Assembly: GCA_963662175.1 (NCBI GenBank)
Contig: OY759219.1
Location: 29,368,908-29,432,907 of the forward strand
Origin: Aradus depressus
Taxonomy: Eukaryota > Arthropoda > Insecta > Hemiptera > Aradidae
Reading direction: 5' to 3'
DNA length: 64,000 bases
The position numbers were made by a program, and so were the translations under genes. Below the pieces are notes generated by a model that had not been told where the DNA came from, made no database searches, and saw nothing but the letters and a program-made list of their open reading frames with translations. This document shows positions 1 through 9,088 of the stretch, piece by piece. Position 1 is the stretch's first letter, and each line of letters begins with the position of its first letter.

Positions 1-300
1 GGCGGGGACCCTAAGAGTCAAGCAGAGGCATCCTAACGATCTCTCTCTCTTCATTGAAATCCCCCACCCCTGCTTATCAGGACCCCCTGAAATAGTTCTT
101 TAGCCGCCCCTGGCCTAGTGCCTAGTAAGAGTCAAGCAGAGTCACCCTAACCATCTGTCTCTCTCTTCATTGAAATCCCCCCCCCCCCCCTCCCGCCCTC
201 CTGCTCATCATCCCTCCCATTGATATAGTTCTAGACCCGCCCCTGGCATAGTGCCTAGTAAGAGTCAAGCAGAGGCACCCTGACGATCTGTCTCTCCCTA
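1..300. repeat. Tandem satellite, 114-134 bp unit
   Basis: The motif AAGAGTCAAGCAGAG occurs at about 12, 126 and 260. The copies share a CTCTCTCTTCATTGAAATCC segment, a C-run and a GCCCCTGGC segment. About 2.3 units are seen and the array probably continues left of the window. The C-run length accounts for most of the difference in unit length. No coding potential is seen. Confidence 0.75.
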
Positions 301-612
301 ATTAATAGCTGGATGAGTTGAGCCATTGATAATACGGGTCAGCTAATTTCATATTCAAAGTGAGGAAGGTTGTGTTAGCAAGGGGCTGATTAGCAACACT
401 TCCAGTTCATTAGCACGGAGCTAACTTCATCTTATTCTCAGCCCTCTTCTCTAGAAACTCAAAAACCATGAATGAAACTCTTTTAACGAGTGTATCATCT
501 CTGTACGTCTGTCTCATAGTGATCAAAAGGGTGTAATATGTATCATTACGTAAAACAGAAATATTAAGCAATACAAATGTTTTGGATAAATGGAATCAAT
601 ATTACAAGAACA
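300..612. other. Unassigned AT-rich spacer
   Basis: No open frame of note, RNA fold, or match to the repeat families recognised elsewhere in the window. Confidence 0.5.
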
Positions 613-1150
613 GTTGTCGGTGATTCACTGCCAGTGAACTTCCCCAACACGAATTAAACAATTAACTTTGTGTTCCCCCTAAAACTAGTCGACTGTTTGC
701 GCTAAAATTCAACAATTGACTTACATAGGGGCTCCTAAATCCTCATACTAAATTTTGTGTTGATAAATTCACTACATCGGCAGTTATTGGGATTTTTGAG
801 TTGCGCCCCCTTTCCCTATACGTGTGTAAATGCTATTTTTTGAATTCAGGAGGATTAATGTGTTTCTTAAACTTCTCTGGGATGTTAACGTTGATTTTTT
901 TTTTTTTTTTTTTTTTCGTAAGGTGCATTTTTTATTTTGACAATATTTCGGGACATTTCCATGTCTCTTTTTCTGGTCACGATGAACCCATATTGGTCAT
1001 TCATAGCGACCAGAAAAAAGGAACGTGAATGTGTCCCAAAATATTGCCCAAAAAAAGTAAAATATAAGACACCTGGAAAAAAAATATGAGTTCAGAAAAC
1101 ATTAAATTCTGGTTGAAGCTTAACATCAAATTTCTGACTGATTAATTAAG
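613..1150 (+). repeat. CTTCCCCAG-family repeat, broken copy
   Basis: It starts with the family leader (GTCGGTGATTCACTG, then AACTTCCCCAAC) and has one 140-bp unit with CACTACATCGGCAGTTATTG near 775. A T-run and a second repeat (about 890-1060) interrupt it. It resumes at about 1085 with the family 3' part (AACATTAAATTCTGG, then TTCTGACTGATTA). Inside, near 935-975, a minus-strand stretch TGTCCCGAAATATTG matches the hammerhead-like family at 45.7 kb but is degraded. Confidence 0.6.
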
Positions 1151-1269
1151 TAAAAAAGAAGTCAAAAATAGTTCAACCAAAGCCCAATTTCGGAAATTCA
1201 GTGTTTATCGTGAGGCTAACATCTCACTTGGTAGTCAGGTTCCTACGCCAATCTCGACACATCACAAAA

Positions 1270-1640
1270 CTCTGACAACTACCTGCTCCAACTCTACACT
1301 CCCCTGTTTCCTTGCATCATCCAGTAATCCATAGTTTCCCACCGAATTGCCTGACCCACACTACTATAGCTCAATGACCTGAAGATTAGCTGATAACGCA
1401 GATCCTTGTGCGGAATCCCTGGAGTATCTCGATGTGCGGACGGTGGCCGGGCTGGGGGAGCTTGATCTGGAGATCTCTGGACTGATATAATCCCGGGCTT
1501 GGTCGGTGCCACTATAAGCACACCCTCCCTAACAGACCTAGCTACACCGGGGCCTAAGCCCAATGCCTAATGAGAGACGCCCGATTGTGCCATTGCTTGT
1601 CCCCTGGTCTGATTAGGACGTTCACTGGGTGCTCCGGGGT
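1270..1640 (-). other. GC-richer open stretch, unidentified
   Basis: This block is clearly more GC-rich than its surroundings. It is open on the minus strand in two adjoining frames (1761-1567 and 1563-1294), as if one coding segment carried a frameshift near 1565. The peptide is Pro/Arg/Ser-rich (RSPDQAPPARPPSAHRD) with no domain I recognise. A decayed non-LTR retrotransposon ORF1 or 5' region is one possibility. I do not assign a function. Confidence 0.25.
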
Positions 1641-1829
1641 GCTCAATGAATTGATTACTTATATGAGCATTATCATGGTTTTCGTCGCGTATTAAATATA
1701 TATTTTCTGGAGGAAGAAAATTATAGATTTGAGTGAGGTAAGCTAAGACACAATGTGACATTGGTTAAGTAACAAGCTTCTGCGTAGAAAGATGCTCGTG
1801 AATTTTATATGAGGTGCCTCTCGAGCCAT

Positions 1830-2004
1830 ACAGTACAGCTTGTAAAGGCCTGGGGAGCCTTCCTTGGTTGGGAGTACACACACAATTAGGGAACACAAAC
1901 TTGAAAGAAAACTTTCTGGATAAACGAGCCAGGCTCAACAAGGCTGGACCTTTTAAAAGAGCTGTAAAAAGAAGCAGAAAACAGGTGGGAACAACACTTA
2001 CCTA
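1830..2004 (+). other. Unidentified basic open frame
   Basis: The open frame ends in a basic segment (NKAGPFKRAVKRSRKQ) directly followed by CAG/GTGGGA, which could be a splice donor. There is no recognisable domain and no clear acceptor, so it is more likely chance or a retroelement remnant than a gene. Confidence 0.15.
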
Positions 2005-2238
2005 ACTATCGACAACATCTTGTACTTTCATATAAGTGTTCTCTATGACTGTAGTATATGGCGTAGAAAAAGATAAGCGACACTTGCAAAGATGTGTACA
2101 AGATGGAGTGGTGTAGTGTAATATCCAAAATTAATGGATATTAATTTTAAGGAAAGAATATGTAAATTTCACTAAAATTCAAAATATAACAATATATAAG
2201 TGGAGGCCAGTTTTTGGCGCTAAAAAGGGGGAATCACC

Positions 2239-2246
2239 GGTGACGT
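2239..2246. promoter_or_regulatory. CRE-like palindrome TGACGTCA
   Basis: A perfect 8-bp CREB/ATF palindrome lies in a short GC-richer patch (CACCGGTGACGTCAGAAG), with ATAAAA about 40 bp downstream. No transcript can be inferred, and an 8-mer like this is expected by chance about once per 65 kb. Confidence 0.2.
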
Positions 2247-2387
2247 CAGAAGCAGGTGCAATGTGAGGTGAGGCTTCAACCAATAAAAAAAAAACATTAA
2301 GGCGTAGTCAAGGTCCTCGCCTTAAATTTTCCGAGAAAACGTCGGGATAAAATCATAAGTGTTTTTTCATTTTCTTTACGAAAAAAT

Positions 2388-2472
2388 TAGGACTTCCAAT
2401 AGTAGAGTCGGGCTCATGTCCACCAGAGTGACGAAAGAGCGCTCTGGTAGTAGGCGATATGACTTTGTAGAT
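2388..2472 (+). repeat. SINE-1 fragment
   Basis: It holds the distal SINE-1 body (AGTAGAGTCGGGCTCATG, CACCAGAGTGACGAAAGAG, GGTAGTAGGCGATATGAC). The tRNA-like head, central domain and tail are absent. Confidence 0.85.
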
Positions 2473-3130
2473 ATATGTTTATATTATTTTTCTACAAATT
2501 CTATTTTTTTTTTGAAAATCTCCACGAATAAATCCAATGAAACTTGCAGTCTGTGGTTTCCTGACTTGCAACTCGATTCAGTGTAACATCAAGATAAAAT
2601 TGTGCGAAAATCAACTAATATGGCGAACGGCGACTGAAGCCACACAACTGACGAAGTAGTCCCAACAAGGTACTAATAAACCGTTGTAATTAGAGGTGTA
2701 AGGTTCCTGTTTTTTTTTTTCTTTTAATGATTTATGTACTGATGTTTTCTTTCAATATAACCATAGAGTAAGTTTCTTTTTGTAGTGTTTTGTCATCATA
2801 ATTTTCTATAACTGTTGATAATCTTTGCGAACCCATTAGACTTTTGGATAGAATCATACTAGATACTTAAATATCTTTTACTAATTAATCAATTTGTTGA
2901 ATTAGCCTTCTTCAAAGACTAACTCAGCTGGCATCCGTACAATGTTAAATATTAAATAAAGTATCCAAGTAGAGGCATTATATATGTCGGAATCAACTTG
3001 GTGGTGATCTCCATAGACAACATCAATTGAAAGTGGGGTTAAATAAATAAAATAAAATATAACAATAAGCTTTTTATTGCAAATGGCATCCCTTGTGAAG
3101 GATAATTTTATTACAGTAGTGAGAGGTGAT
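2473..3130. other. Unassigned AT-rich spacer
   Basis: Mostly AT-rich sequence. A slightly GC-richer patch sits at 2620-2660 (ATGGCGAACGGCGACTG) with no open frame of length. Nothing else is recognised. Confidence 0.5.
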
Positions 3131-3240
3131 TATTTCACATGTTGAAATATAAAAATGTAGTCTGGCTCGCAGATTTTATTAATAAGTACTATCCGGCTTT
3201 CGTGGTTGCCCTCATCATCAAGCTCTCCGACAAAACATAT
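3120..3240 (-). repeat. Hammerhead-like repeat, family H2
   Basis: Read on the minus strand: GGAGAGC, UUGAUGA, U, stem-loop GAGGGCAACCAC, GAAA, GCCGGAUA, then GUACUU. This fits the hammerhead order (stem I, CUGANGA, stem II, GAAA, stem III, cleavage triplet, stem I). The flanks GAGAGC and GUACUU can form 5 of 6 pairs. Position 3 of the core is U instead of C, and one extra U precedes stem II, so activity is doubtful. Related copies are at 3.97, 9.40 and 36.1 kb. Confidence 0.5.
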
Positions 3241-3459
3241 TTTCATGTTTTATTTTAGAGGAGAGGTTGAGAATGGGTGACGGTGAAGCGACTATTATCT
3301 AGGAGTAACCAGCGGAAAGGAAGTGGTACTCGATATCCGGTAGTGGGTAACTATATAAGTTACGTTGGATTGACGGCAGACAATAGCGATCTATTGGAAA
3401 GGTTTTACTGTGCCAAACCGTCCAATTTTTTCACTACTAACATAACTATTTGAAAAGTA

Positions 3460-3809
3460 GGTTAGGTTAGGTTAGGTTTTATGACTCATGCCCGGGCTTT
3501 AACTACGAGGTCATATCGTCTACTACCAGAGCGCTCTATCGTCACTCTGGTGGACATGAGCCCGACTCTACTGTGGGAGTCCTAAATTTTGCCTACCCTA
3601 AATTTTTATTCATCTAGGGTAGGGGTCTTTAACGAGTACCTGACATCGTACAGGCTCGGGACCATCGCTTAACGTCCCATCCGAAGGACGGCGTGCTTAA
3701 GTTTATTTTACCTCCCAGATAAAATAAACTAAGGGCCTCGGTCGGGCTACGAACCCACAACCTTGAGCTCAGAAGTCAAGCACGCATACCACTGAGCTAC
3801 CGGCGCCCT
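3460..3809 (-). repeat. SINE-1, full-length copy
   Basis: A complete tRNA-headed SINE of 350 bp. In sense order it has AGGGCGCCGG; the A-box-like TAGCTCAGTGGT; the B-box-like GGTTCG; a central block GTCCTTCGGATGGGACGTTA with CTCGTTAAAGACCCC; a distal block with AGAGCGCTCT; and a (CCTAA)n tail of about three units. It is flanked by a perfect 14-bp TSD, CTATTTGAAAAGTA, at 3446-3459 and 3810-3823, so it inserted by target-primed reverse transcription. This is the best defined copy for setting both ends. Confidence 0.93.
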
Positions 3810-3959
3810 CTATTTGAAAAGTAAAAAAAAATAATAAATAAAATATAACTGTTCAATAGATAACTACTGGAAATTTACAATTTAATATTTCATGGACGGT
3901 AACAGAAAGATTATTTCTCCTTTAGTTTAGTCATAAAACGTTCCTTTTAATGTTATAAT

Positions 3960-4070
3960 AGGAAGCATGATGATGAGGGGAACCTTAAAAGCCGGCTAGC
4001 ATTAAATAATAAAATCTGTAGGTCATATACATTTTTATTTTGCAACCTGTAAAATAACCGCTTCTCATCA
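3960..4070 (+). repeat. Hammerhead-like repeat, family H2, decayed
   Basis: It contains ATGATGATGAGGGGAACC, then AAAAGCCGGCTAGC and ATTAAATAATAAAATCTG. This matches the H2 copies at 3.18 and 9.40 kb. The GAAA box has become AAAA. GCCGGC is self-complementary, as in very short stem III forms. Confidence 0.5.
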
Positions 4071-4221
4071 CATGGCGTCTATTTCATTTTCCTTGATTCT
4101 GCTTGTACAGTGTTTAAACTAAAAATTTAAAAGAATCCCCCGACCCGTTTAAAGGATAGTTCCACGATTTTGAACATGAACAGATACTTCCTGGTGTATG
4201 ATATAAGGTAATAGGACTCAC

Positions 4222-4430
4222 CTTTTCATTGAGAAGATCCTTGAGTCTTTCAGCGAGGACCTTGGACTCTTGAAGTTCCTCCTGAAGACCCAGACAGCGT
4301 TCCTCCCAGTCGACAGGACCCACAGGAGAAGAGGAACCAGACCAAGACGACGAGGAGGAACAGAGGTCGGAAAGTTGGGCCAGAGGATCATCTCCTCCAA
4401 CAGCATCCACGTCAACAATACTATCCATGT
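4222..4430 (-). CDS. Candidate host coding exon: acidic/Ser-rich then coiled coil
   Basis: This is the best protein-coding exon in the window. On the minus strand a pyrimidine-rich acceptor (TTATTTTTCAG) is followed by AC and an ATG at 4428. There are then 69 in-frame codons and a consensus donor, AAG/GTGAGT, at 4222/4221, leaving phase 0. The peptide starts MDSIVDVDAVGGDDPLAQLS. It has an acidic N-terminus, a Ser run (about residues 24-34), and a hydrophilic heptad-like C-terminus (about 41-69, EELQESKVLAERLKDLLNEK) that looks like the start of a coiled coil. Codon use and GC content exceed the surroundings. I do not recognise the family; a coiled-coil adaptor-type protein is a guess. The upstream exon (5' UTR) and the later exons are not identified. 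Neighbouring repeats would lie in its introns. Confidence 0.6.
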
Positions 4431-4519
4431 CTGAAAAATAAGAACAATTATTAAGTCAACTATTGGTAGTCCTATAGTCTTTACGCTATACGGCTGGAAT
4501 GTGGCACTTATTATGACGT

Positions 4520-4625
4520 TCTTGTGTTGAATACCGGTTCTGATTAAAAATAAAACAATGGAAAGACAACGTTTTTCATTTCTATGATAAATCTCGTCCC
4601 ACGTTACTATCACAGAACAATTACT
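4520..4625 (+). repeat. Family H3 terminal-repeat fragment
   Basis: CCGGTTCTGATTAAAAATAA, then ACAATGGAAAGACAACG, ATTTCTATGATAAATC and TCCCACGTTACTATCACA. It matches the right end of the palindrome at 49.5-49.6 kb almost base for base. It lies just upstream of the candidate exon, on its opposite strand. Confidence 0.7.
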
Positions 4626-4734
4626 GGTTATTAGCGCAAACGATCGACTCGTTTCGGAGGGGCAGCGAAAAGTTAATTGAATAATTCGTTCTACGGAACT
4701 ACATTGCAGAAAATTCACCGGACTTTTTTTCATT

Positions 4735-4925
4735 TTTGGAATCTGGAGGACGATTAGGCTTCCCTCTCATCCCCCACTTCCCTTTGGCCGATTTGGCTGA
4801 AAATAAATAGGTATTGTTGTTATGGGGTTCTGGATACACATATACAAATTCGTGTCGATACATTTATTCTATCGGGAGTTATTGTGTTCAGAGACTACAT
4901 CGAATTTTCGATTGATAACAAAACT
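4735..4925 (+). repeat. CTTCCCCAG-family fragment
   Basis: It shows the family signatures TTTGGCCGATTTGGCTGAAA, ATGGGGTTCTGGATACACAT, GTGTCGATACATTTATTC and TATCGGGAGTTATTGTGTTC. Both element ends are missing. Confidence 0.7.
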
Positions 4926-4977
4926 ATCCACATGTTCCTGTAACATACATTAATATATTATAATATAGTATAGTTAG

Positions 4978-5284
4978 TTATTGTGACTCATGCCCGGGCT
5001 TTAACTACGAGGCCATGTCGCCGACTGCAGAGCGTTTTTTCTTCATGGTGACATGAGCCAGACTCTACAGAAAGATTCCTAAATTTTGCCTATCCAGCTT
5101 TATTCATCTATGATAGAATCGTTTAACGAGTACCTGACATCGTACAGGCATATGCCCATTCGAAGGACAGAGTGCTAAAGGTCTTTTCGCCACCCAAATA
5201 TAAAAAGCGAAGGGCCTCGGCCGGGTTTCGAACCCGCCATTTTTAGCTCAGTAGGCTAGCATGCTACCTCTAAGCTACCGGCAT
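4978..5284 (-). repeat. SINE-1, subtype B tail
   Basis: A nearly complete but diverged copy. Its sense-strand 3' end reads GAGTCACAATAACTAACTA instead of (CCTAA)n, so the tail unit is closer to TTAG than TTAGG. The tRNA-like head is degraded (TAGCTTAGAGG). The same tail subtype occurs at 34.8, 45.1 and 55.1 kb. Confidence 0.85.
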
Positions 5285-5334
5285 ATTTATTTAATAAATA
5301 TAGCAAAACAGAAGATTACGGTATTGACATTCTT

Positions 5335-5390
5335 GGTGATCTCAAGACGTATAATTGTCCCGAAATATCCTCGGGTAAGGAGTAACACCA
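5335..5390 (+). repeat. Degraded H1 hammerhead-like motif
   Basis: CTCAAGACGTATAATTGTCC followed by CGAAATATCCTCGGG corresponds to the H1 core at 45.7 kb (CTGATGA, GGGACGTAAGAACGTCCC, GAAATATCGTT). The CTGATGA box and half of stem II are lost. Confidence 0.4.
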
Positions 5391-5640
5391 ATGAAATAAA
5401 ATGAAATGAAAAAACAATTCTTATTCTGGGACATACCTACGTCCCCTAAGAATAACAACATAAGAAATAAACAAAAGAGATACAAGTATCAACCAAGTTT
5501 AAATAAAAGATAAAAAATAACTGAAGAAACAAAAACAGTTAGAAATAAGGATAAACAAATCATATTAAAATAAATGAGGAACAAAGTTTAAATTATAAAG
5601 TAAAAAATAATAGCAAAAATAAATATAGATGACAGGAAGC
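5388..5640 (-). repeat. LINE-type 3' tail with terminal hairpin (family T)
   Basis: Sense is the minus strand. A U-rich 3' region is followed by a hairpin, GGGAC..GTCCC (5407-5440), AGAATAAG, and then a (CATTT)n-like end. It shares this layout with the copies at 13.08-13.68 kb (plus) and 20.69-21.60 kb (minus). Here the loop is GTAGGTAT rather than CTCG, but the GGGAC/GTCCC stem is kept. Confidence 0.6.
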
Positions 5641-5647
5641 GTCACTG

Positions 5648-5668
5648 AAGAGAGAGAGAGAGAGAGAA
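5648..5668. repeat. (GA)n microsatellite
   Basis: An uninterrupted AG dinucleotide run of about ten units, followed by an A-run. Confidence 0.9.
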
Positions 5669-5669
5669 A

Positions 5670-6420
5670 AAAAAATAATAGAATAAAATAAATTAATAAT
5701 GTGTGTGACACACCATCATACATACATTTATTTACAGTTATATATCCAAAATAACATACATCTATATATATAGTTATTCGGCATGGAACTGAAATAAATA
5801 AAATCCCAATGGAAGAACTTCACCCGAAATAAGAGCCCAAAATTTCCCAAAGTACTGAACAAGACTCAGAAAAGCTCATTGAAATAAAGATGAAAGCTGA
5901 GGTAAAGAGAAATTTTATTTTTATATTTTTTTTAGAGAATTAGTTGAGTCTGTATATGAGCGTCGTGCCTTTCTATAGAGTGGCGAACAGTTCTTTTGTT
6001 TCAAGTGGAATAAAGCCTACTAGAGCTTTGTTCTGGAAATACAGACAAACTTCAGAGTCTTTCAGAGAATTTGAAATGAGAACGACTGGAGTACAAGAGA
6101 AGTTCAGTGAAATAAGCAGCTTTCATTGGCTAAGTAGCAAACAATGTTCTTTCCAGGAAAGATTTCATTCTATGAACGTTGAAGTGAATTCTATTTTTAT
6201 GAATACAATTGTAAAAGAATGAACTGTCTGTACAATGAGTATTTTGGTGCACTATTCTGGTTTTATCTGTTTCAGGCCAGCGGTGGAAAAAAATCCATCA
6301 TCGTGAAAAAATATTCTCGGTGAATCACCGGAAAAGGATTTCTCTTAGCTCAAATTAATCGAATTAATGCCCTAATTTTTCGTCCATCCTTTGAATCCAA
6401 TATATGTATATCTTATACAA
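5670..6420. other. Unassigned AT-rich spacer
   Basis: There is an open plus-strand frame at 5956-6219 without a recognisable domain. CTCGGTGAATCACCGG at 6318 resembles the leader of the CTTCCCCAG family. Nothing else can be assigned. Confidence 0.4.
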
Positions 6421-6422
6421 AT

Positions 6423-6620
6423 ATATATCGCATCCCCGCTTCAGAAGTGACACAATTCAAAAATCATGAATGCCTGTAAAACGACACGGAAAAATTACTG
6501 TAATTTGAAATAACTATTTTGAAGTATTATTTTGAACTATTTTTCTTACCTCATTTGTGACAAAAACAAAAAATTGACGAATTTTGAGTTATGTCACTTC
6601 TGAAGCGGGGGTGCGATATA
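6423..6620. mobile_element. Short MITE with ~38-bp terminal inverted repeats
   Basis: The left end (TATCGCATCCCCGCTTCAGA, then AGTGACACAATTCAAAA) is the inverted complement, with a few mismatches, of the right end (6585-6620). The termini are about 38 bp in a unit of about 200 bp with no coding capacity. The flanks are TATATA-rich, so the target duplication cannot be fixed. The superfamily is undetermined; a TA-target element is plausible. Confidence 0.7.
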
Positions 6621-6699
6621 TCGATTTCGTTGAAAATCAATATATGTCTTACTCAAAGTCTTCAGTTATTGGATATCGTTCTAACTGGATTTTGGATTC

Positions 6700-6828
6700 G
6701 TATATAAAATTTCGTCATTACATTGGCTATTGGCTATCATTAGGCTTTTTGTGTTAAGCCCCTCTCTAATTCAGTCCTTCCTTGGGCCGATTTGGCTGAA
6801 AATCAGTAGGTTTTTCTAAGTTATAGTG
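6700..6828 (+). repeat. CTTCCCCAG-family fragment
   Basis: One internal unit (TAAAATTTCGTCATTACATT, then TTTTTGTGTTAAGCCCC, GGGCCGATTTGGCTGAAA) runs directly into a SINE-1 tail at 6829. Confidence 0.65.
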
Positions 6829-7052
6829 TAGGTTAGGTTACGTTAGGCTTTATTCACTAAGGGTAAACTCTTTAAGGAGTACCTGACATCATACAAGGCT
6901 AAGTACCATCGCTTAACGTCCTACCCGAAGGACGGCGTGCTCAAGGTTTTTTCACCTTCTACATAAAAAAACCTAAGGGCCTCGGCCGAGTTTCGAACTC
7001 GCGATCTTGAGCTTCAGTAAGCAAGCACGTATACCACTGAGATACCGGCGCC
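6829..7052 (-). repeat. SINE-1 with internal deletion
   Basis: The tail AGGTTAGGTTACGTTAGG joins directly to the central block (TATTCACTAAGGG), so the distal AGAGCGCTCT block is deleted. The tRNA-like head is present, with CGAACTCG in the B-box region. Confidence 0.85.
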
Positions 7053-7720
7053 TTTTATAAGAGACAATGTCTGTCTATCCGAAGCACATGTTATGAGTGC
7101 ATCAATGGAGTTTTCAACTCCTATCTGCGCTAACTGTGGTCAACCACCCATTGAAACTGGTATAAGTTGTAATGATTTTTTAAGTCTAACAGCCAGAAAA
7201 AAATATTGGCAACCGTCATCCCAAAGTGATAAGATGATGTGATGATTTGGTATAAGAAAGTCACTCCCAGAATTACGCTGTACAATAAAACATGAAAAAA
7301 CCACTGACACCAACTCATTACTTACATATATCCAGTAATGCCATTATGATAAGGGGGAGGTGGAGAGAGAGTGAGAGAGTTAGAGAGTGATCTGTAAGTG
7401 TGGTTGGTATAAGAAAGTCCTGCAATGTTATCCTGAAAATATATTATATATAAATATATTATATATCCTGAAAATATATATATATTTTTTTTTCTTCATG
7501 TTTTGTTTCAAGACAATAGAGAACAGAATAAGACAAGTTGAAGATTTTATTTATTAAGAGGCTGTAGAAGGTCTGAAACCCTGAGAACCGAACACAGGCC
7601 AATTGGTTTCGCTCTACGAGAGTGTATATACATTTAAAATATGAGGATTCATGAAGTTTGGTCCAAATGGTGTATTGGTTCTGGAGGGAGAGAGAAAACT
7701 TAATGGATTAATTCGAGCTG
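7053..7720. other. Low-complexity spacer
   Basis: It contains GGTATAAGAAAGTC motifs at about 7250 and 7407 (a dispersed family also seen at 34.07, 55.07 and 56.38 kb), a GAGAGA-rich patch (7355-7395) and an AT palindromic run (7440-7490). No gene is seen. Confidence 0.5.
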
Positions 7721-8161
7721 GGGAAGTACATTGCCAATAATTAACTGACGACCTTTTTTATTCTTAGTCTGGATATCGCACTTAAACAGATTCAGAGGCA
7801 ACGCCTGGTAACCCGCTAGTATAATAATATTTTATTTTGAATATTGTTGCAAAATGTTTACCCTTTTGTCATTAATTTCCGCCTCTTGACAGTTCCCCTG
7901 AAGACCTGTCAACGTCAGTTGTGTCGTCATAGAAACGTGAAAAATGTGAGTATGACAAATGATATGAAGGCCAGGCCTTAGTTGGTTAGTCTCGTTACCC
8001 TCCTTACAGAGATAACATGTTTGAGAAGGATCCTTGTAAAATATATTGTAAGGTGGCAACCTGTAAACAATGCGTACCAATAATAATTAGATATTTTAAA
8101 ATTTGTTGTGTGCGTTACAATTTGTAATATTTCTTAAGGAAATTATTTTACATTCATGGAG
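7721..8161. other. CTTCCCCAG-family end plus unassigned spacer
   Basis: GCTGGGGAAGTACATTGCC at about 7718 is the start of the CTTCCCCAG family read on the minus strand. The rest, to 8161, matches nothing I can name. Confidence 0.4.
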
Positions 8162-8234
8162 CTCCTATGACTTATATTTCTTGGTAGTAGGCAGATGTAG
8201 TGGACTAACTTGTTAAATAAGTAATAAGATGTAA

Positions 8235-8274
8235 CCACGACTATTTTCGTCAGTAAACTGACATCTTCAGGTGG
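8235..8274 (-). ncRNA. Hammerhead-ribozyme-like motif, H6 left arm
   Basis: Minus strand in order: CCAC (stem I), CUGAAGA (intact CUGANGA box), one extra U, GUCAG-UUUA-CUGAC (perfect 5-bp stem II), GAA, AAUAGU, C, then GUGG (stem I partner of CCAC, 4 of 4 pairs). The cleavage triplet would be GUC. Flaws are the extra U before stem II and an A where the other arm has C in stem III. It was not run against a covariance model. Confidence 0.5.
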
Positions 8275-8321
8275 AGAAGAGGTCAACGGACACATACGAG
8301 TATCAGGGACTAGCTGAACAC

Positions 8322-9018
8322 TAGGGTGGAACGAAAAAATCACCTTTTGATTTTTAATTTGGAATAGCGCGGAAAAGTTGCCTTTTAGTGTAGATAAGAA
8401 AAATAAAAAATATTGGAGTACGTCTTGAGGTGCCGCAAGGACCTTAAAGTTTCATAAAAACACACTTTTTTGGAACTTTTTCAAAGAGTTTTGCGTGTCT
8501 CGATTATGTGATTTTTAATTTGGAATAGCGCGGAAAAGTTGGCTTCTAGTGTAGATAAGATAAATTAAAAATATGAAAAATATTGGAGTAGGTCTTGAGG
8601 TGCCGCAAGGACCAGTTTAATGTGGCAATGAAGTAGAAACAAACATTTTGCAGCTGTAACATTTGTAATCATTAAGGATACAGAAGTAAGAAATACAAAA
8701 TTTGACATTACAAAATATTTTTTTATTTTTATTATATTTTATAATTAATAATTTTTTCCAATTCTGATGCTTATATATGTATTTAAAACCATCTTTTGTA
8801 ACATTATATGTACGAGAAATTCATAAAAAATAATTTATCAAAGTTTAAAATTTTTCATTTTTTTTACAAACTTTAAGCTCTTTGCGGCACCTCAAGATGT
8901 TGTAGTATTGCATCCAATCTTTTTTTTATTCTTTTTGAACTTAAAAGGCAACTTTTTTCCACTATTACCAAACTAATAACTAAAAAAAATTTTAAAAGGC
9001 CATTTTCGTTCCACCCTA
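8322..9018. mobile_element. Non-autonomous hAT element, 697 bp
   Basis: Terminal inverted repeats are TAGGGTGGAACGAAAA at the left and its complement at the right. They are flanked by a perfect 8-bp TSD, CTGAACAC (8314-8321 and 9019-9026), the diagnostic length for hAT. There is no transposase. Inside, a block of about 100 bp (GGAATAGCGCGGAAAAGTTG through TTGAGGTGCCGCAAGGACC) occurs twice in direct order, at about 8350 and 8511, with an inverted trace (TTGCGGCACCTCAAGATG) near 8882. It inserted between the arms of the palindromic H6 element and is therefore younger. Confidence 0.9.
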
Positions 9019-9048
9019 CTGAACACCTCTTTCTTCTCTAGCAAGATT

Positions 9049-9088
9049 CCACCTCAAGATGTCAGTTTACTGACGAAACTAGTCGTGG
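9049..9088 (+). ncRNA. Hammerhead-ribozyme-like motif, H6 right arm
   Basis: Plus strand: CCAC, CUCAAGA, U, GUCAG-UUUA-CUGAC, GAA, ACUAGU, C, GUGG. Stems I and II are perfect and stem III is the self-complementary ACUAGU. The invariant G of the CUGANGA box is C, which should abolish catalysis. The two arms carry different lesions, which fits independent decay of once-identical motifs. Confidence 0.5.

Noticed and set aside
2239..2246. CRE palindrome as evidence of a promoter
   Set aside because: Kept only as a low-confidence site: one 8-mer in 64 kb is expected by chance and no transcript start or exon adjoins it.
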